Source: Romanomermis culicivorax (lineage: Eukaryota; Nematoda; Enoplea; Mermithida; Mermithidae). From it: DNA of 64,000 bases. Below the pieces are notes generated by a model. It ran no database searches. It had not been told where the DNA came from and was given only the letters and a program-made list of their open reading frames with translations. The position numbers were made by a program, and so were the translations under genes. Below, piece by piece: positions 21,531 to 44,870 of this stretch (positions are counted from its first letter, which is position 1; each line of letters opens with the position of its first letter). Location: positions 248,001 through 312,000 of the forward strand of contig CAWUHX010000155.1 in assembly GCA_963922205.1 (NCBI GenBank). Reading direction: 5' to 3'.

Positions 21531-23720
21531 GCTGAAACGAGACAGAAAAATCCTTATAGAGTGGCTGATCCGAAACTATAGTAGAGTCTACCTTGCAAAA
21601 TATACTATTCTCGAATTGGATGATGTCTTTCGGAGAAGTGACACAGTTGCTGAAAAGAGCCATATTCCAAAAAACTGCCTCATTTCAGCCACTCTGCTTT
21701 AAAAGCTTTTTTACAGTATAAGCTATATATCAATCGAAACGTCTCGCGACGATCTTTCCTACAGTACGACTCTCGTTACTGTATCTATAATATTCGTAGA
21801 AATATTGCAAAAAATTAGAATAATAAATATGCAAATTAGATGAGGTGTGTTGCAGAATAGTCAGTTGCTGAAACGCGAAACTTGAGTATAACGTGGTGAA
21901 AAAAGTCTCGTTTCCGCCACCACTGCCTCGTCGTGCTATTAAAAAGCAGTGTTAAAATGGAAAATTTTTTTCCTGGTTGCTGAAAAGAGGCAGTTTTCAA
22001 AAAAAACTGTCTCGTCTGAGCCACTCTGCTTTAAAAGCATTTTTATACCATAAAATGTATATCAATCGAAAGATCTCGCGACGATCTTTCCAACAGTACC
22101 ACTATCGTTACTGTATCTAGAATATTCATCGGAATATTGTGCGAAATTAGAAGAATGAATATGCAAATTAGGTGAGGTGCGTTAAAGTATAGTCAGTTGC
22201 TGAAACGCGACACTCAAACTTTAATGTGGTAAATGAGTCCCGTTGTCACCACCACTGATTCTTCAGGCTATGAAAATATGTGGTAAATTGGAATATTTTT
22301 TGCTGGTTGCTGAAAAGAGACAGTTTTCAAAAAAACTGTCTCGTTTGAGCCATTCTGCTTTTAAAGCATTTTTATACCATAAAATCTATATCAATCGAAA
22401 GATCTCGCGACGACCTTTGCAAGAGTACTTTTTTGGTTACTGTATCTACAATATTCATTGAGATACTGTAGCAATTAGAATAAGCTCAAAAAACTGTCTC
22501 GTTTCAGCCACTATGCTTCAACAGCATTTTTATACAATAAAAAGTATATCAATCGACAGATCTCGCGACGACCTTTCCAATAGTACCACTCTCGTTACTG
22601 TATCTACAATATTCATTGAGATACTGTAGCAATTAGAATAAGCTCAAAAAACTGTCTCGTTTCAGCCACTATGCTTCAAAAGCATTTTTATACCATAAAA
22701 TCTATATCAATCGAAAGATCTCGCGACGACCTTTGCAATAGCACTTTTTTGGTTACTGTATCTACAATATTCATTGAGATACTATAGAAATTAGAATATG
22801 CTCAAAAAAAGGTATCGTTTCAGCCACTCAGCTTGAAAAGCATTTTTATACCATAAAATCTATATCAATCGAAAGATCTCGCGACGACCTTTGCAATAGT
22901 ACTTTTTTGGTTACTGTATCTACAATATTCATTGAGATACTGTAGCAATTAGAATGAGCTCAAAAAACAGTCTCGTTTCAGCCACTGAGCCTTGAAAGCA
23001 TTTTTATAGCATAAAATGTATATCAATCGAAAGATCTCGCGACGACCTTTGCAATAGTACAATTTTGGTTACTGTATCTACAAAATTCATTACGATACTG
23101 TAGAAATTAGAATAAGCTCAAAAAACAAACTCGTTTCAGCCACTATGCTTTGAAAGCATTTTTATACAATAAAAAGTATATCAATCGAAAGATTTCGCGA
23201 CGACCTTTGCAATAGTACTTTTTTGATTACTGTATCTACAATATTCATCGAAATATTGTAGAAATTAGCATAAGTTCAAAAAACAGTCTCGTTTCAGCCA
23301 CTGAGCTTTGAACGCATTTTTATAGCATAAAAAGTATATCAATGGACAGATCTCGCGACGACCTTTCCAACAGTACCACTCTCGTTACTGTATCTACAAT
23401 ATTCATCAAAATATTGTAGAAATTAGCATAAGTTCAAAAGACTGTCTCGTTTCAGCCACTATGCCTCAAAAGCATTTTTATACCATAAAATCTATATCAA
23501 TCGAAAGATATCGCGACGACCTTTGCAATAGTACTTTTTTGGTTACTGTATCTACAATATTCATCGAAATATTGTAGAAATTAGCATAAGTTCAAAAAAC
23601 AGTCTCGTTTGAGCCACTCAGCTTTAAAAACATTTTGATACCACAAAATATATATCAATCGATAGATCTCGCGACGGCCTTTCCAACAGTACCACTCCCG
23701 TTACTGTATCTATATTATTC
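21531..23720. repeat. ~158-bp repeat array (330-bp units at the start)
   Basis: Each unit carries CTGTCTCGTTTCAGCCACT, GCATTTTTATACCATAAAAT, TATATCAATCGAAAGATCTC, GCGACGACCTTTGCAATAGT and TTACTGTATCTACAATATTC. The CGCGACGA marker occurs at about 21745, 22077 and 22405, then every 155-160 bases to about 23670. The first copies also contain GTCTCGTTTCCGCCACCACTG at about 21904, the reverse complement of the 15.6-16.1 kb motif. Confidence 0.9.
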
Positions 23721-24613
23721 GTCGAAATATTGTACAAAATTAGAATAACCAATATGCAAATGAGGCGTACTGTACGAAAAAAAACTTGTATTACAAAAAT
23801 ATAGGCGACATATCACGACCGTCAGTCGAGCCAAAGAAACTATTTTTACAAAAATGAATAACAATAATAATAATAATACAGAAGAGAGAAAACTGGACCA
23901 AGTTCTTGGCTGATGATGATGCTATGTTTTTTCTACAAAAATACAAAAATCCGGTGCCAGATGGTACTACTATATAATTTCGTGTTTGGTAGAAAAAAAT
24001 TTTGTATTATGGTATACTGTACTTTTGTATACAAAAGCGTTCTGGAAACTTTTCGTCGACCTAAAAATACAATGACCTACAAAAATTATTGTATATACGT
24101 ATTTTATACTAAACTTGAAACATTATTGCCATGGGTGCAAAAAAAGTTTTTCTAGGTTGAAAGGTCATTGCAAAAAATTTACGCGCCATACTGTAGTTGT
24201 TGATGCGCAGGTAATTTGATCTTGCGGACGTCAAATTATGTATTAGTGATATGTCATTTTTGCACTTGACAAGCAAGTTATTACTGTAGCAAAGAAATTT
24301 GTACGTATCATCTTTTTACTGTAGGTAGAATTTTCCAGTATTTCGGCGTTTGGGTAATTTAGCTCCAATTTTCGTCATTTTTGGATAAAATCCACCTGTA
24401 AAATTGCTAGAATTTTACGGAAAAAAATTTTATCGGGTCTTTTTCCACTCGGAAAATTTGGTTTTTCGGCCAAATTATTCGCGTTTTAAATGGTTTTTTC
24501 GCTTAAAAATGCCTTATATAATACACCTTTTTTAAAATCCTTAAATGAATTTTAGGGAAATTAATCTAGAAAACAAAAAAATTAAATTTTTAGAAATTTA
24601 AAATTTTATCAAA
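23721..24613 (+). promoter_or_regulatory. 5' flank of ZNF330 with candidate control elements
   Basis: Mostly single-copy. A short AAT microsatellite lies near 23860-23878. CTTGCGGACGTCAAAT (about 24229) and GCAAGTTATTAC (24273-24284) also occur upstream of CHMP1. TTATATAATAC at about 24514 could serve as a TATA element. ATTAAATTTTTAG ending at 24593, 20 bases before the ATG, looks like a nematode 3' splice site and might be a spliced-leader acceptor. All are inferences from short strings. Confidence 0.35.
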
Positions 24614-35744
<11,131 letters not shown>

Positions 35745-36545
35745 TGATAATTAAAGATTATGCTAATTAGGTTGTTAATTGCGACATAATTAATTTTAAT
35801 TGGTTGAGGATATAATTAAAATTTTAAAGCTTTGGGTATACTGTAATTGTTCTACAGTAGGAAAGTGATGGTCAGGTTTGAAAATCGATTTTCTTACTGT
35901 AACGATTTTGATGATGACAGGGTTTCTGATTTTAAGAAAATATATAAATTACGCAATTTTTGATATCAAAAATGAAGATAAAAAAACAAAAAGAAATTTA
36001 AAATATCATAAAAAGTCTGAAGAAAATGAAGAAAAAAAAGTTAAAAAAAATAAAAAATCGACAAAACTGAAAATAATGAGAAAAAAAGACAAAAATATTA
36101 ACATACAGGAACTCTTTAAAAAACCGAACAAAAAATAACAAAAAACAAAATCAAAAAAGTAAAAAAACACACATCAAGAAAATGAAGGAAAAAAATACAA
36201 AATAAAAAATGTGAAGAAAAAGAAAAAAACAAGGCAAAAAAAGAGAAAAAAACAAGAAGTGTAAAAAAATCCGATAAAACTAAAAATAATGTAAAAACCA
36301 AGAAAAACTAAAAAAATGAAGAAAAAAAGGTATACAAAATGAAAAAAAATCCTAAAAAATCAAAATTAAAAAAATGAAAAAGTCACAAAAACCCTCAAAA
36401 TCAAATTGAAAACGAGTCAGAAAATACAATCCGTAGAAAAAAATCATAAAAATACAAAAAAAGAGAAGAAATTAAAAAATGATGGAAGAAAGCAAAAAAA
36501 TCGGAAAAGAGCAAAAATAATGCAAAAAAAGGAGGAAAACAAAAA
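35745..36545. other. Convergent intergenic DNA, 3' of ZNF330
   Basis: AT-rich 3' flank to about 35960, then A-rich low-complexity sequence. No gene recognised; an 86-residue Lys-rich frame at 35878-36138 reflects the A-rich composition. Confidence 0.5.
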
Positions 36546-37158
36546 AAAAAGCTGCAAAACTATATAAAAGATCAATAATAAAAAACTAAAAGATCACAAA
36601 AAAGTAAAGAACAATGAAGAAAAAGAGAAATAGTGAAAAAATACGAGGAAAAAATAGAAAAAATCGAAAATACACTGCGAAAAAAGGAGAAAAAAGACAA
36701 AAAATTAAAGAAACCAAGTGAAAATAAAGCAAAAAAGGAGAAAAACCAAAATTGAGAAAGCGGAAAACATAAGAAAATGCGAAAATGAAAAAAATAAAAC
36801 CACGAAAATATGAAAAAAATTACAAAAAAATGAAGAAAAACAGACAAAAGAGTCAAAAAATACGGAAAAAAGAAATAATCCTAAAAACAGTGCAGAAAAA
36901 AACGAAATAGTACAAAAGAAAGTGAAAACAAGATTAAAATAAAGAATACAGAGAAACACAGAAAAAGAGAAAAATAAAAAAATGCGGATAAAACGAAAGA
37001 ATCATAAAAAACGGAAAATAATACAAAAAACGATAAAAATATTGAAAAAATGCAAAAAAACAAGAAAAAAATGTAAAATACCGCTATAATATACACAATT
37101 TTCGATATTAAAAATGAAGATATAAAAACAAAAAAATATATTTTTAGAATCAGCTCGA

Positions 37159-37177
37159 CGAGATCTATCGATTGATA
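37159..37177. repeat. Fragment of the 158-bp repeat in the PDE8 3' flank (copy A)
   Basis: CGAGATCTATCGATTGATA is the exact reverse complement of 23653-23671 in the 158-bp array; the copy B equivalent is 48496-48514. Confidence 0.7.
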
Positions 37178-37373
37178 CCCATCTCGGCTAATTTTGATCA
37201 AGAAAATTCGATAGAATTTAATGGAAAAAAAGTCTAATTTAATTATAATTATATCACAATCAAAATAAAAATTATACACAAATAAAATAAATATATATAG
37301 GAACGAGATTTTTTTGTCGGACGCGTTAAAACCTGATAATTAATCGAAAAATTAATTTTTTTACTCCCAAATG

Positions 37374-37474
37374 TCAAGATTTTTCGACGTCGGATGGAAA
37401 TTTTTTCGATTCTTCCAACCATTTGGCATAATTTTTCTCCACAAAAGCGTACAATTCGGGCGTTTTTGAGAAAG
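37374..37474 (-). pseudogene. Copy A of the PDE8 terminal exon
   Basis: Identical to 48711-48811 including acceptor and stop, although the DNA just downstream already differs. Confidence 0.85.
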
Positions 37475-40400
37475 CTAAAAGGAAAAAATGCAAATTTTAC
37501 ACCAAACTTTTTTCATTTTTCCCTCAATTTGTTATTTTCTAATTTTATTTTTTCATTTTTTTCGAAATTTTTATTTTCCTATTTTCTTCACAATTTTTCA
37601 TTTTTATAAATTTTATTTTTAATTTTCCCCTTTTTTCCTAATTTTTTCGTTTAGGAAATTTTTTGTTTTTTGTTTATTTTTCTAAATTTTATTCCTAATT
37701 TTTAGTTTTTCGTCATTTTTCAAATTTTTCATTTCTCTGACATTTTCTAATTCTTATATCGTTTTCTTCATTTTTTTCTTTTCTCAATTCTTTAATTTTT
37801 TTTCTAATTTTATTTTTTCCAATTTTCAATTTCCTTAAATTTTTCTCACTTTTTTATTTTTATAATTATTTCTTATGATTTTCCATTTTTTTATTTTTTG
37901 TAATTTTTGTAATTTTCAACTTCATTTTTCTTACTTTTTTCTTTTTTATATTTTTTTCTTCGTTTTTTTATAATTTTTACAAATTTTTTTTAATTTCATT
38001 TCTTATATTTTCAGGTTTCTTCAATTTTTTCCAAATTTTTTTTACATTTTTACATTTTTTTCTATTTCCTCATTTTTTAAATTATTTCTACTAATTATTT
38101 ATTTTTATAAATTTTTGCAATCTTTATTTTTTCCTAATTTTTATTTTTCCTAATTTTTCGGTTTTGTATTTTTTCAATTTTTTTGCTTATTTTCTAATTT
38201 TTTGTTCTCTAATTTCTTGCAATCTTTATTATTTTTTCCTAATTTTTATTTCATTTTTCAACATTTCCTAATTTTTCTAAAATTCGTTTCTAATTTTCAG
38301 CTTTTTTTTCATTTTTCTAATTTTTCATTCTATATATTTTATTTGTTCATTTTCCTGAATTCTTTTCTTTTTTTAATTTATTTTGACATTTTTTTTCTAA
38401 TTTTTCGATTTTTTGTAATTTTTCATTTTTCTACATTTTTTTCCAATTTTTGCTTTTTTTACAATTTTTTATTTTTTGTTATTCTTTATAATTTTTCATT
38501 TTTCAATTTTTTTCCTAATTTCTTACTTTTCTCAAATTTGTTCCTACAAATTTTTTCGTTTAAAAAGTTTTTTGTTTCTTCCTGTTTAAAAATTTTATTT
38601 CTAATTTTTATTTTTTTCCAATTTTTCTTTATTTTTCATTCTGGTAAATTTTTTTCCAGTTTTTCATTCTAGATTTTGTTTTGTTCTTTTCTGATTTTTC
38701 ATTCTTCAAATTTCTCATTTTTTCCAACTTTCAAGTAATTTTATTTAAATTTTTTATTTTTCTAAATATTTTTTTTCTAATTTTCAGGATTTTTTTTCTC
38801 GAATTTTTACTTTATTTCATTTTTTGCAATTTTTTATTTTTTGTTATTCTTTCTAATTTTTCATTTTTCTAAATTTTTTCCTAATTTCTAATTTTTCTCA
38901 AATTTGTTTCTACTTCCTCTTTTTTCTATATTTTTTCTTTTATTCATTTTGCTATTTTTTAATTTGTGTTAATTCCGCTTCCAAGTTACAGTTTTTTCCC
39001 CATTTTCCCAATTTTTCATTTTTATTATTTTCCCAAATTTATGTCAACATTTTTTTCTAATATTCCTGTTTTTTTTCCAATTTTTCATTTTTCAATATTT
39101 ATTTTTTACTTATTTTTCATTCTTCTTAATTTTTCCAAATTTTCAATTTTTATAAATTTTTTCCAATTTCGAAAAATTTCATTTTTTTCAAGTTTTTTAA
39201 TTGTCAAAAATTATTCCCTAATTTTTAATTTTCTGAATTTTTTTGTTAATTTTTCTATTATTTAATTTTCAACTTTTTTGTTTTTTTTGCAATTTTTCAT
39301 TATCCAATTTTTTTTTTATTTTTCATTCTGTAAGTTTTATTTCTTTTTTTCCTCTATTTTTCTGTTTTTTCCATTTTAATTTTAAATTTTTCTCAAATTT
39401 TCCATTTTGAAATTTTTTCCTTATTCTTTATTTTCTCATTTTTCTAATTTTTTGCCATTTTTTCTCAATTTTTTATTTTTCAAATTTTTTTTTTTTAATT
39501 TTTCATTTTCTATTTTTTTCAATTTATCATTTTCCTGAATTTTATTTCAATTTTTTTCTAAATTTCTCATTATTACTTTTTTGTCTAATTTTTAATCCTT
39601 CTAAATTTTTTTTCCAATTATTCATTCTCATAAATTTTTATGATTTTTGATTTTTCTAAACTTTTTTGCTTTTTATTTCATTTTATCGTTCAATTTATTA
39701 TTTTTTTCTTCTAAATTTCTTCACTTTTCTGTTGATTTTTCAATTATTTTTTTGACTTTTTTTATTGATTATTTCAATTTTTTTGCAAATTCTTCTACTT
39801 TTTTAGTTTTTTTAAAACTTTTTGTTTAATATATTTTCCACTTTTGCTATTTTTCATTTATTTTTTTGTTTTTTCCCAATTTTTTTCGAATTTCTCTTTT
39901 TTTCCTTTTTTTGTTTTTTTATTTTTTGCATTTATTTTTTTGGATTTTTTTTTGTTTTTTTTTCTGAAAACTTACTACACCATTTTTTCAAATTTTTAAT
40001 TAAATATATTTCATTTGTTTATTTTCCTGTATTCTTTTCTAATTTTTCTATTTTTTAAAAATTTAATTTGGCATTTTTTCGAATTTTTCATTTTTCTATT
40101 TATTTTTTACTTATTTCAAAAAATTTCATTTTTTCAATTTTGTATTTGTCTAAAACTTTTTCGCAATTTTTAATTTTTTTTATTTTTTTCTTAATTTTTA
40201 ACTTTCCTAATTTTTTTTCTAATTTTTCATTTTTAATTTTTTTTATACTTTCTCGTTTTTAGAATTTTTTTTTCATTTGTCTAACTTTTGTTCTAGTTTT
40301 TCTAAATTTTTTTCATTTTTCTATTTTTTCAATTTTTTTTCAACTTTTTTCTACTTTTTAATTTCAAAATATTTTACTTCTAATTTTCTATTTTTTTCAA

Positions 40401-41025
40401 CTTTTCATTTTATAAATTTTATTTCTTCATTTTCCTCAATTTTTTTTCAAATTTTTTTACATTTTTTATTTACTTTTATAATTTTACTTTTTAAAAATTT
40501 TTTTCTCATTTTTACATTTTTTGAATTGTCTTCTAATTCTTTGTTTTTCTAGATTTTATTTCTAAATTTTTTTTTATTTTTCTAATTTTTCAGTTCTCTA
40601 ATTTCTCATTTTTCTAATTTTTTTCAATTTTTAATTTTCCTATTTTTTCTAAACTTTTTTGCTTTTAATTTCATTTTTTCAATTAATTATTTATTTTTTT
40701 TCGCAAATTTCTTCACTTTTTACATTAATTTTTCAATTATTCTTTTGATTTTTTTCACTTTTATCATTGAATTATTTCAATTTTTTTTGGCAAATTCTTC
40801 TACTTTTTTAATTTTTCTTAAAACTTTTTGTTTATTATATTTTCCTCTTTTGCTATTTTACATTTCTTTTTTTTGTGTTTTTATTTTTTTGTTTTTTTTA
40901 TTTTTTTTGTGTTTTTATTTTTTTTTGTTTTTTTTTATTTTTTTTGTTTTTTTTTTTATTTTTTTTTGTTTTTTTTTATTTTTTTTGTGTTTTTATTTTT
41001 TTTTATTTTTTTTCTGAAAACTTAC
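37475..41025. repeat. T-rich low-complexity intron (copy A)
   Basis: CTAATTTTTCATTTTTCTAA style sequence, T-rich on plus and so A-rich in the PDE sense direction. No exon seen. The end (40866-41012) is a run of TTTTTTTGTGTTTTTATTTT. Confidence 0.85.
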
Positions 41026-41159
41026 TACACCAGGCGTTGAACATGGGTTTTGGCGAACATGTCCATAAATTTGCATTGTGTTTCGGCTACATTACAATTT
41101 TTCCTATTTTGGAAAACGTCCATACTGACCGGCAAACCTTTTTTAATTTCGTCTTCGCT
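41026..41159 (-). pseudogene. Copy A of the glutamine exon, +1 frameshift
   Basis: 134 bases versus 133. The extra T in a T-run at 41048-41051 shifts the frame after MFAK, giving seven foreign residues and a TAG at the donor. The active-site Gln and Phe precede the shift; the last helix would be lost. Confidence 0.88.
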
Positions 41160-42890
41160 CTAAAATTTTTGAAATTTAACAAAAAAACAAAAAAAAAAAC
41201 AAAAAAACACAAAAAAGTGGAAAAAATATCAAAAAAAGAAACAATAAAAAATGAATGGGTGAAGCAAAAAAAAAGAAAAATATTAAGAAAATGAAGAAAA
41301 AAGCGAAAAAAACAAAAAACAACAAGAAAAAAAATTAATCAAAAACCAAAATATAAAAAAATGGAAAAAAGAAAAGAAAACAAAAAAAAACTGAAAAAAT
41401 AAAAGCAAAAAAGTAAAAACAATGAAAAAATAAAGAAAAAAAAATTAAAAAAAGGGAAGTAAAAAGCGAAAAAATAAACAAAATGAAGAAATAAACAGCA
41501 AAAAAGATGGAATAAAAAACAAAAAGCAATAAAAAACAGAAACAAATATAAAAAAGCAAAAAATAAACAGAAAAAACGAATAAAAGGAAGAAAGCAAAAA
41601 AAACGCAATAAAAAACGAAAAAACATGAAAAAAGGCAATAAAACCATAAATAAATATAAGAAAGCTAGTAAATAAGCAGAAAAAACGAAAAAAAACAACA
41701 AAACAAGAAAAATGACAAAAAACGAAAAATATAAACAAAAAAACAAAACAAGAAGAAAGCAAAAAAGAGCAATAAAAACACAAAAAGTATAACAACACAA
41801 GTAAATAAACAGAAAAAAACGGAAAAAACAGCAAAACAAGAAAAAAGTGCAATAAAAAACCAGAAATAAATATAAAGAAACGAAGAAAACAAAAAAAAAT
41901 ATGAAAAAAGACAAAAAACAGTGAAAAACAAAGAAATAAATATAAAAATAACAGAAAAAACGAAAAAGAGAAAAAGAATGGGAACAGAGAAAAAAGCAAA
42001 AAAGAAATAAAAAAGCAAATCTATATAAACAAAAAGAAAAAACAACAAAGCTAGAGTAAAAAGCAAAGAAGTAAATACAAAAACAAAAAACAGGAAAAAA
42101 TAATAAAAAGCAAGAAAGAAATGAACAAAAAAGAATTAAGAAAAAAAGAAGAAAAAACGAAAATGGAGAAAAAAGGAAGTAAATAAGCAGAAAAAACGAA
42201 AAAAGAACAAAACAAGAAAAAATGCAAAAAACGCAATAAAAACGAAAAATATAAAAAAAGCAAAAAACGCAAAGAAAACATTAAATAAATATAAAAAAGC
42301 AACTAAATAAGCAAAAAAACAAAAAAATTAAACAAGAAGAAAGCAAAAAGGAGCAATAAAAAACATAAATAAATATTAAAAAAGAAAGTAAATAAACCGA
42401 AAAAAACGAAAAAAAGAAAAGAAAAAAGACGCAATGGAAAAACAGGAATAAAAATTAGAAAACAAGTGAAGAAACAAAAAAAAGAACAAAACAAGGAAAA
42501 AGCAGGAAAACGCAAAAAATAGAAATAAATATGAAAAATAGAGAGAAAAAAAATAATAAAAAAAGACAAAAAAAACATTGAACACCAAAAAACAAATATA
42601 AAAAACTACAGTAAAAAACGAAACAAGAAGAAAACAAAAAATAAGAAAAGAGAAAAAAGGAAAAGCTATTTAAAAGCAAAGAAGTAAATACAAAAAAAAA
42701 CAAAAAAGGAAAAAAGTGAAAAAGCAAGAAAGAAATGAAGAAAAAAATCAAAAAACAGCAAAAAATGCAGAAAAAATACAAAAAAATCAAAAATACAAAA
42801 AAAAGACAGAAAAAATAAAATTTCAAAATTAAAAAAAAATTTTAAAAATTTCGAAAATTAAAAATTTGAAAAAATTTAAATTTAAAAAAA
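41160..42890. repeat. A-rich low-complexity intron (copy A)
   Basis: AAAAACAAAAAATAAGAAAA style sequence with repeated words such as AAATAAACAGAAAAAACGAA. No exon seen. Confidence 0.85.
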
Positions 42891-42904
42891 TTTTAAATTT
42901 TCAC

Positions 42905-43105
42905 TTGAGCAAAATATTCTTGAACGATCCGCAGACCCCACTCCTGGCACAAATGCCAAGGACGAGTGGGGTTGCTGACGTCAGCGCATTTGATCAACAT
43001 GCGGCAAACGGCGACGCGGCGCCGCTCCAATTGTTGACGTTGCGGAATTTTTTCCGGCTCTTTCCCCGACGGCAACGACGTCGGCGGCGACGTCGAACTT
43101 GCATC
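42905..43105 (-). pseudogene. Copy A of the KCADVSNP exon
   Basis: Same 201 bases as 54389-54589 except one change in the minus-strand codon CCG to TCG (Pro to Ser) in the Pro/Ser loop. Acceptor and donor are intact. Confidence 0.88.
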
Positions 43106-44870
43106 CTAGACAAAAAAGAGAAAATGAAAAAAGTAGAAAAAAACAAGAAATTGCAAAAACTGGAAAAACAAAAAAAAATAAAATGCAAAAAAACAAAAAA
43201 GTAAAAAAAATCGCAAAAAACAGAACAAAAAAGTGCAAACAGCTAGAAAAACACAAAAAAATCAAAAGAGAAAACAAAAAAAATGCAAAAAATAGGTCCT
43301 AAAATTTCAAAAAACCTGACCAAATGCAAAAAAGAAACAAAACACAGAAATAAAAATAGAAAAACGCAAAAAAAACAAAAATAAGTCCAAGAATTAAAAA
43401 AAAAACTATGGAAAATAGAAAAATGCAAAAAAACAAAAAAAATTAGAAAAAAACACAAAAAAACAAAAAATTGACAAAAGTAAAAAAATTAAAAAACTCA
43501 TACAAATGCAAAAAGATACAAAAACAGAAGAAAAAAATGCAAAAAATTGCAAAAAAGTCAAAAAAAGATGGAAAAAAGAACGAAAAAAAGAAAAACCTGA
43601 AAATAATACGGAAATAAGTGCAAAAATTAAAAAAAATGCAAAAAAACATAAAAACAGAAATAAAAATAGAAAAACGCAAAAAAACAAAAATAAGTCCAAG
43701 AATTAAAAAAAAACTATGGAAAATAGAAAAATGCAAAAAAATTTAGAAAAAAACACAAAAAGACAAAAAATTGACAAAAGTAAAAAAATTAAAAAACTCA
43801 TACAAAGGCAAAAAGATACAAAAACAGAAATAAAAATGCAAGAAAATTGCAAAAAAGTCTAAAAAAAATGGAAAAAAGGACGAAAAAAAGAAAAACCTGA
43901 AAATAATGCGGAAATATGTGCAAAAATTAAAAAAAATGCAAAAAAGAAACAAAACAACAGAAAAAAATAGAAAAACGCAAAAAAACAAAAATAAGTCCAA
44001 GAATTAAAAAAAAACCTATGGAAAAAAGAAAAATGCAAAAAAATGCAAAAAAAATCAGAAAAAACACAAAAAGACAAAAAATTGACAAAAGTAAAAAAAC
44101 AAAAAACAGAAATAAAAAAAGTAAAGAAAAGAAAAAACAAACAAAAAACACAAATAAAAAAAGTAAAAAAACAAAAAACAGAAATAAAAAAAGTGAAAAA
44201 AAGAAAAAAAAAACAAAAAACACAAATTAAAAAAGTAAAAAAACAAAAAACAGAAATAAAAGAAGTAAAAAAACAAAAAACAGAAATAAAAAATGCAAGA
44301 AAATTGCAAAAAAGTCAAAAAATAATGGAAAAAGAACGAAAACAACGAAAACCCTGGAAATAATGCAGAAAATCAGAAAAAAAGAATAAAAAATGCCAAA
44401 AAACGCAAAAAAGCAAACGAATGAAGAAAAAAAAAATTAAGAAAAGTAAGAAATTCTCAAAAAGCCAGACAAAATTCAAAAAAGAAACAAAAAACAAAAA
44501 TAATACAACTCAAAACTAATGCAAAAAAGGAATAAAAAATTTAAAAATTACGAAAAACCCGAAAAATGCAAAAAAATAAAACAAAAAACGAGAATAAAAA
44601 AATCGAAAAAACAAAAAAAAAACCAAAAATCATAAAAAAAATGAAAGAAATCAAAAATTTCGAAAAATCCGAAAAAATGCGCAAACGAAACAATAAACAG
44701 AAATAAAAAAATAAATTGGAAAAAACCCAAAAGTAAAACAAGAAAAAGAAAGTAAAAAAGTTCAAATTCCAAAAAAACAAAAAAATTCAGAAAAGAAACA
44801 AAAACTACAAAACATGTTAAAAACGCAAAAGAAAATTAAAAACTTTCAAAAAACCTCAAATAAAAAAAAA
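43106..44870. repeat. A-rich low-complexity sequence (copy A) with internal ~300-bp repeats
   Basis: A block ending AAAACAAAAATAAGTCCAAG with AAAACTATGGAAAATAGAAA recurs near 43370, 43680 and 43985. No exon seen. Confidence 0.8.

Larger units (their letters stand above)
37374..43105 (-). pseudogene. Duplicated PDE8 3' exons (copy A) with frameshift
   Basis: Second copies of the last three PDE8 exons, 3' of the intact set in transcription order. All splice sites are kept. Exon 42905-43105 differs from copy B at one base; the terminal exon 37374-37474 is identical over 101 bases. The middle exon has one extra T at 41048-41051. There is no second copy of upstream PDE exons, so this cannot encode a phosphodiesterase alone. 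It could be a decayed duplication, an alternative 3' end, or an assembly or homopolymer error. Confidence 0.8.

Noticed and set aside
23858-23880. AAT microsatellite as an origin or regulatory element
   Set aside because: Short and unremarkable in this composition.
41335-42826. Phe-rich minus-strand frames around 41-44 kb and 53-56 kb
   Set aside because: A-rich PDE8 intron sequence; no exon-like composition or splice sites at their limits.
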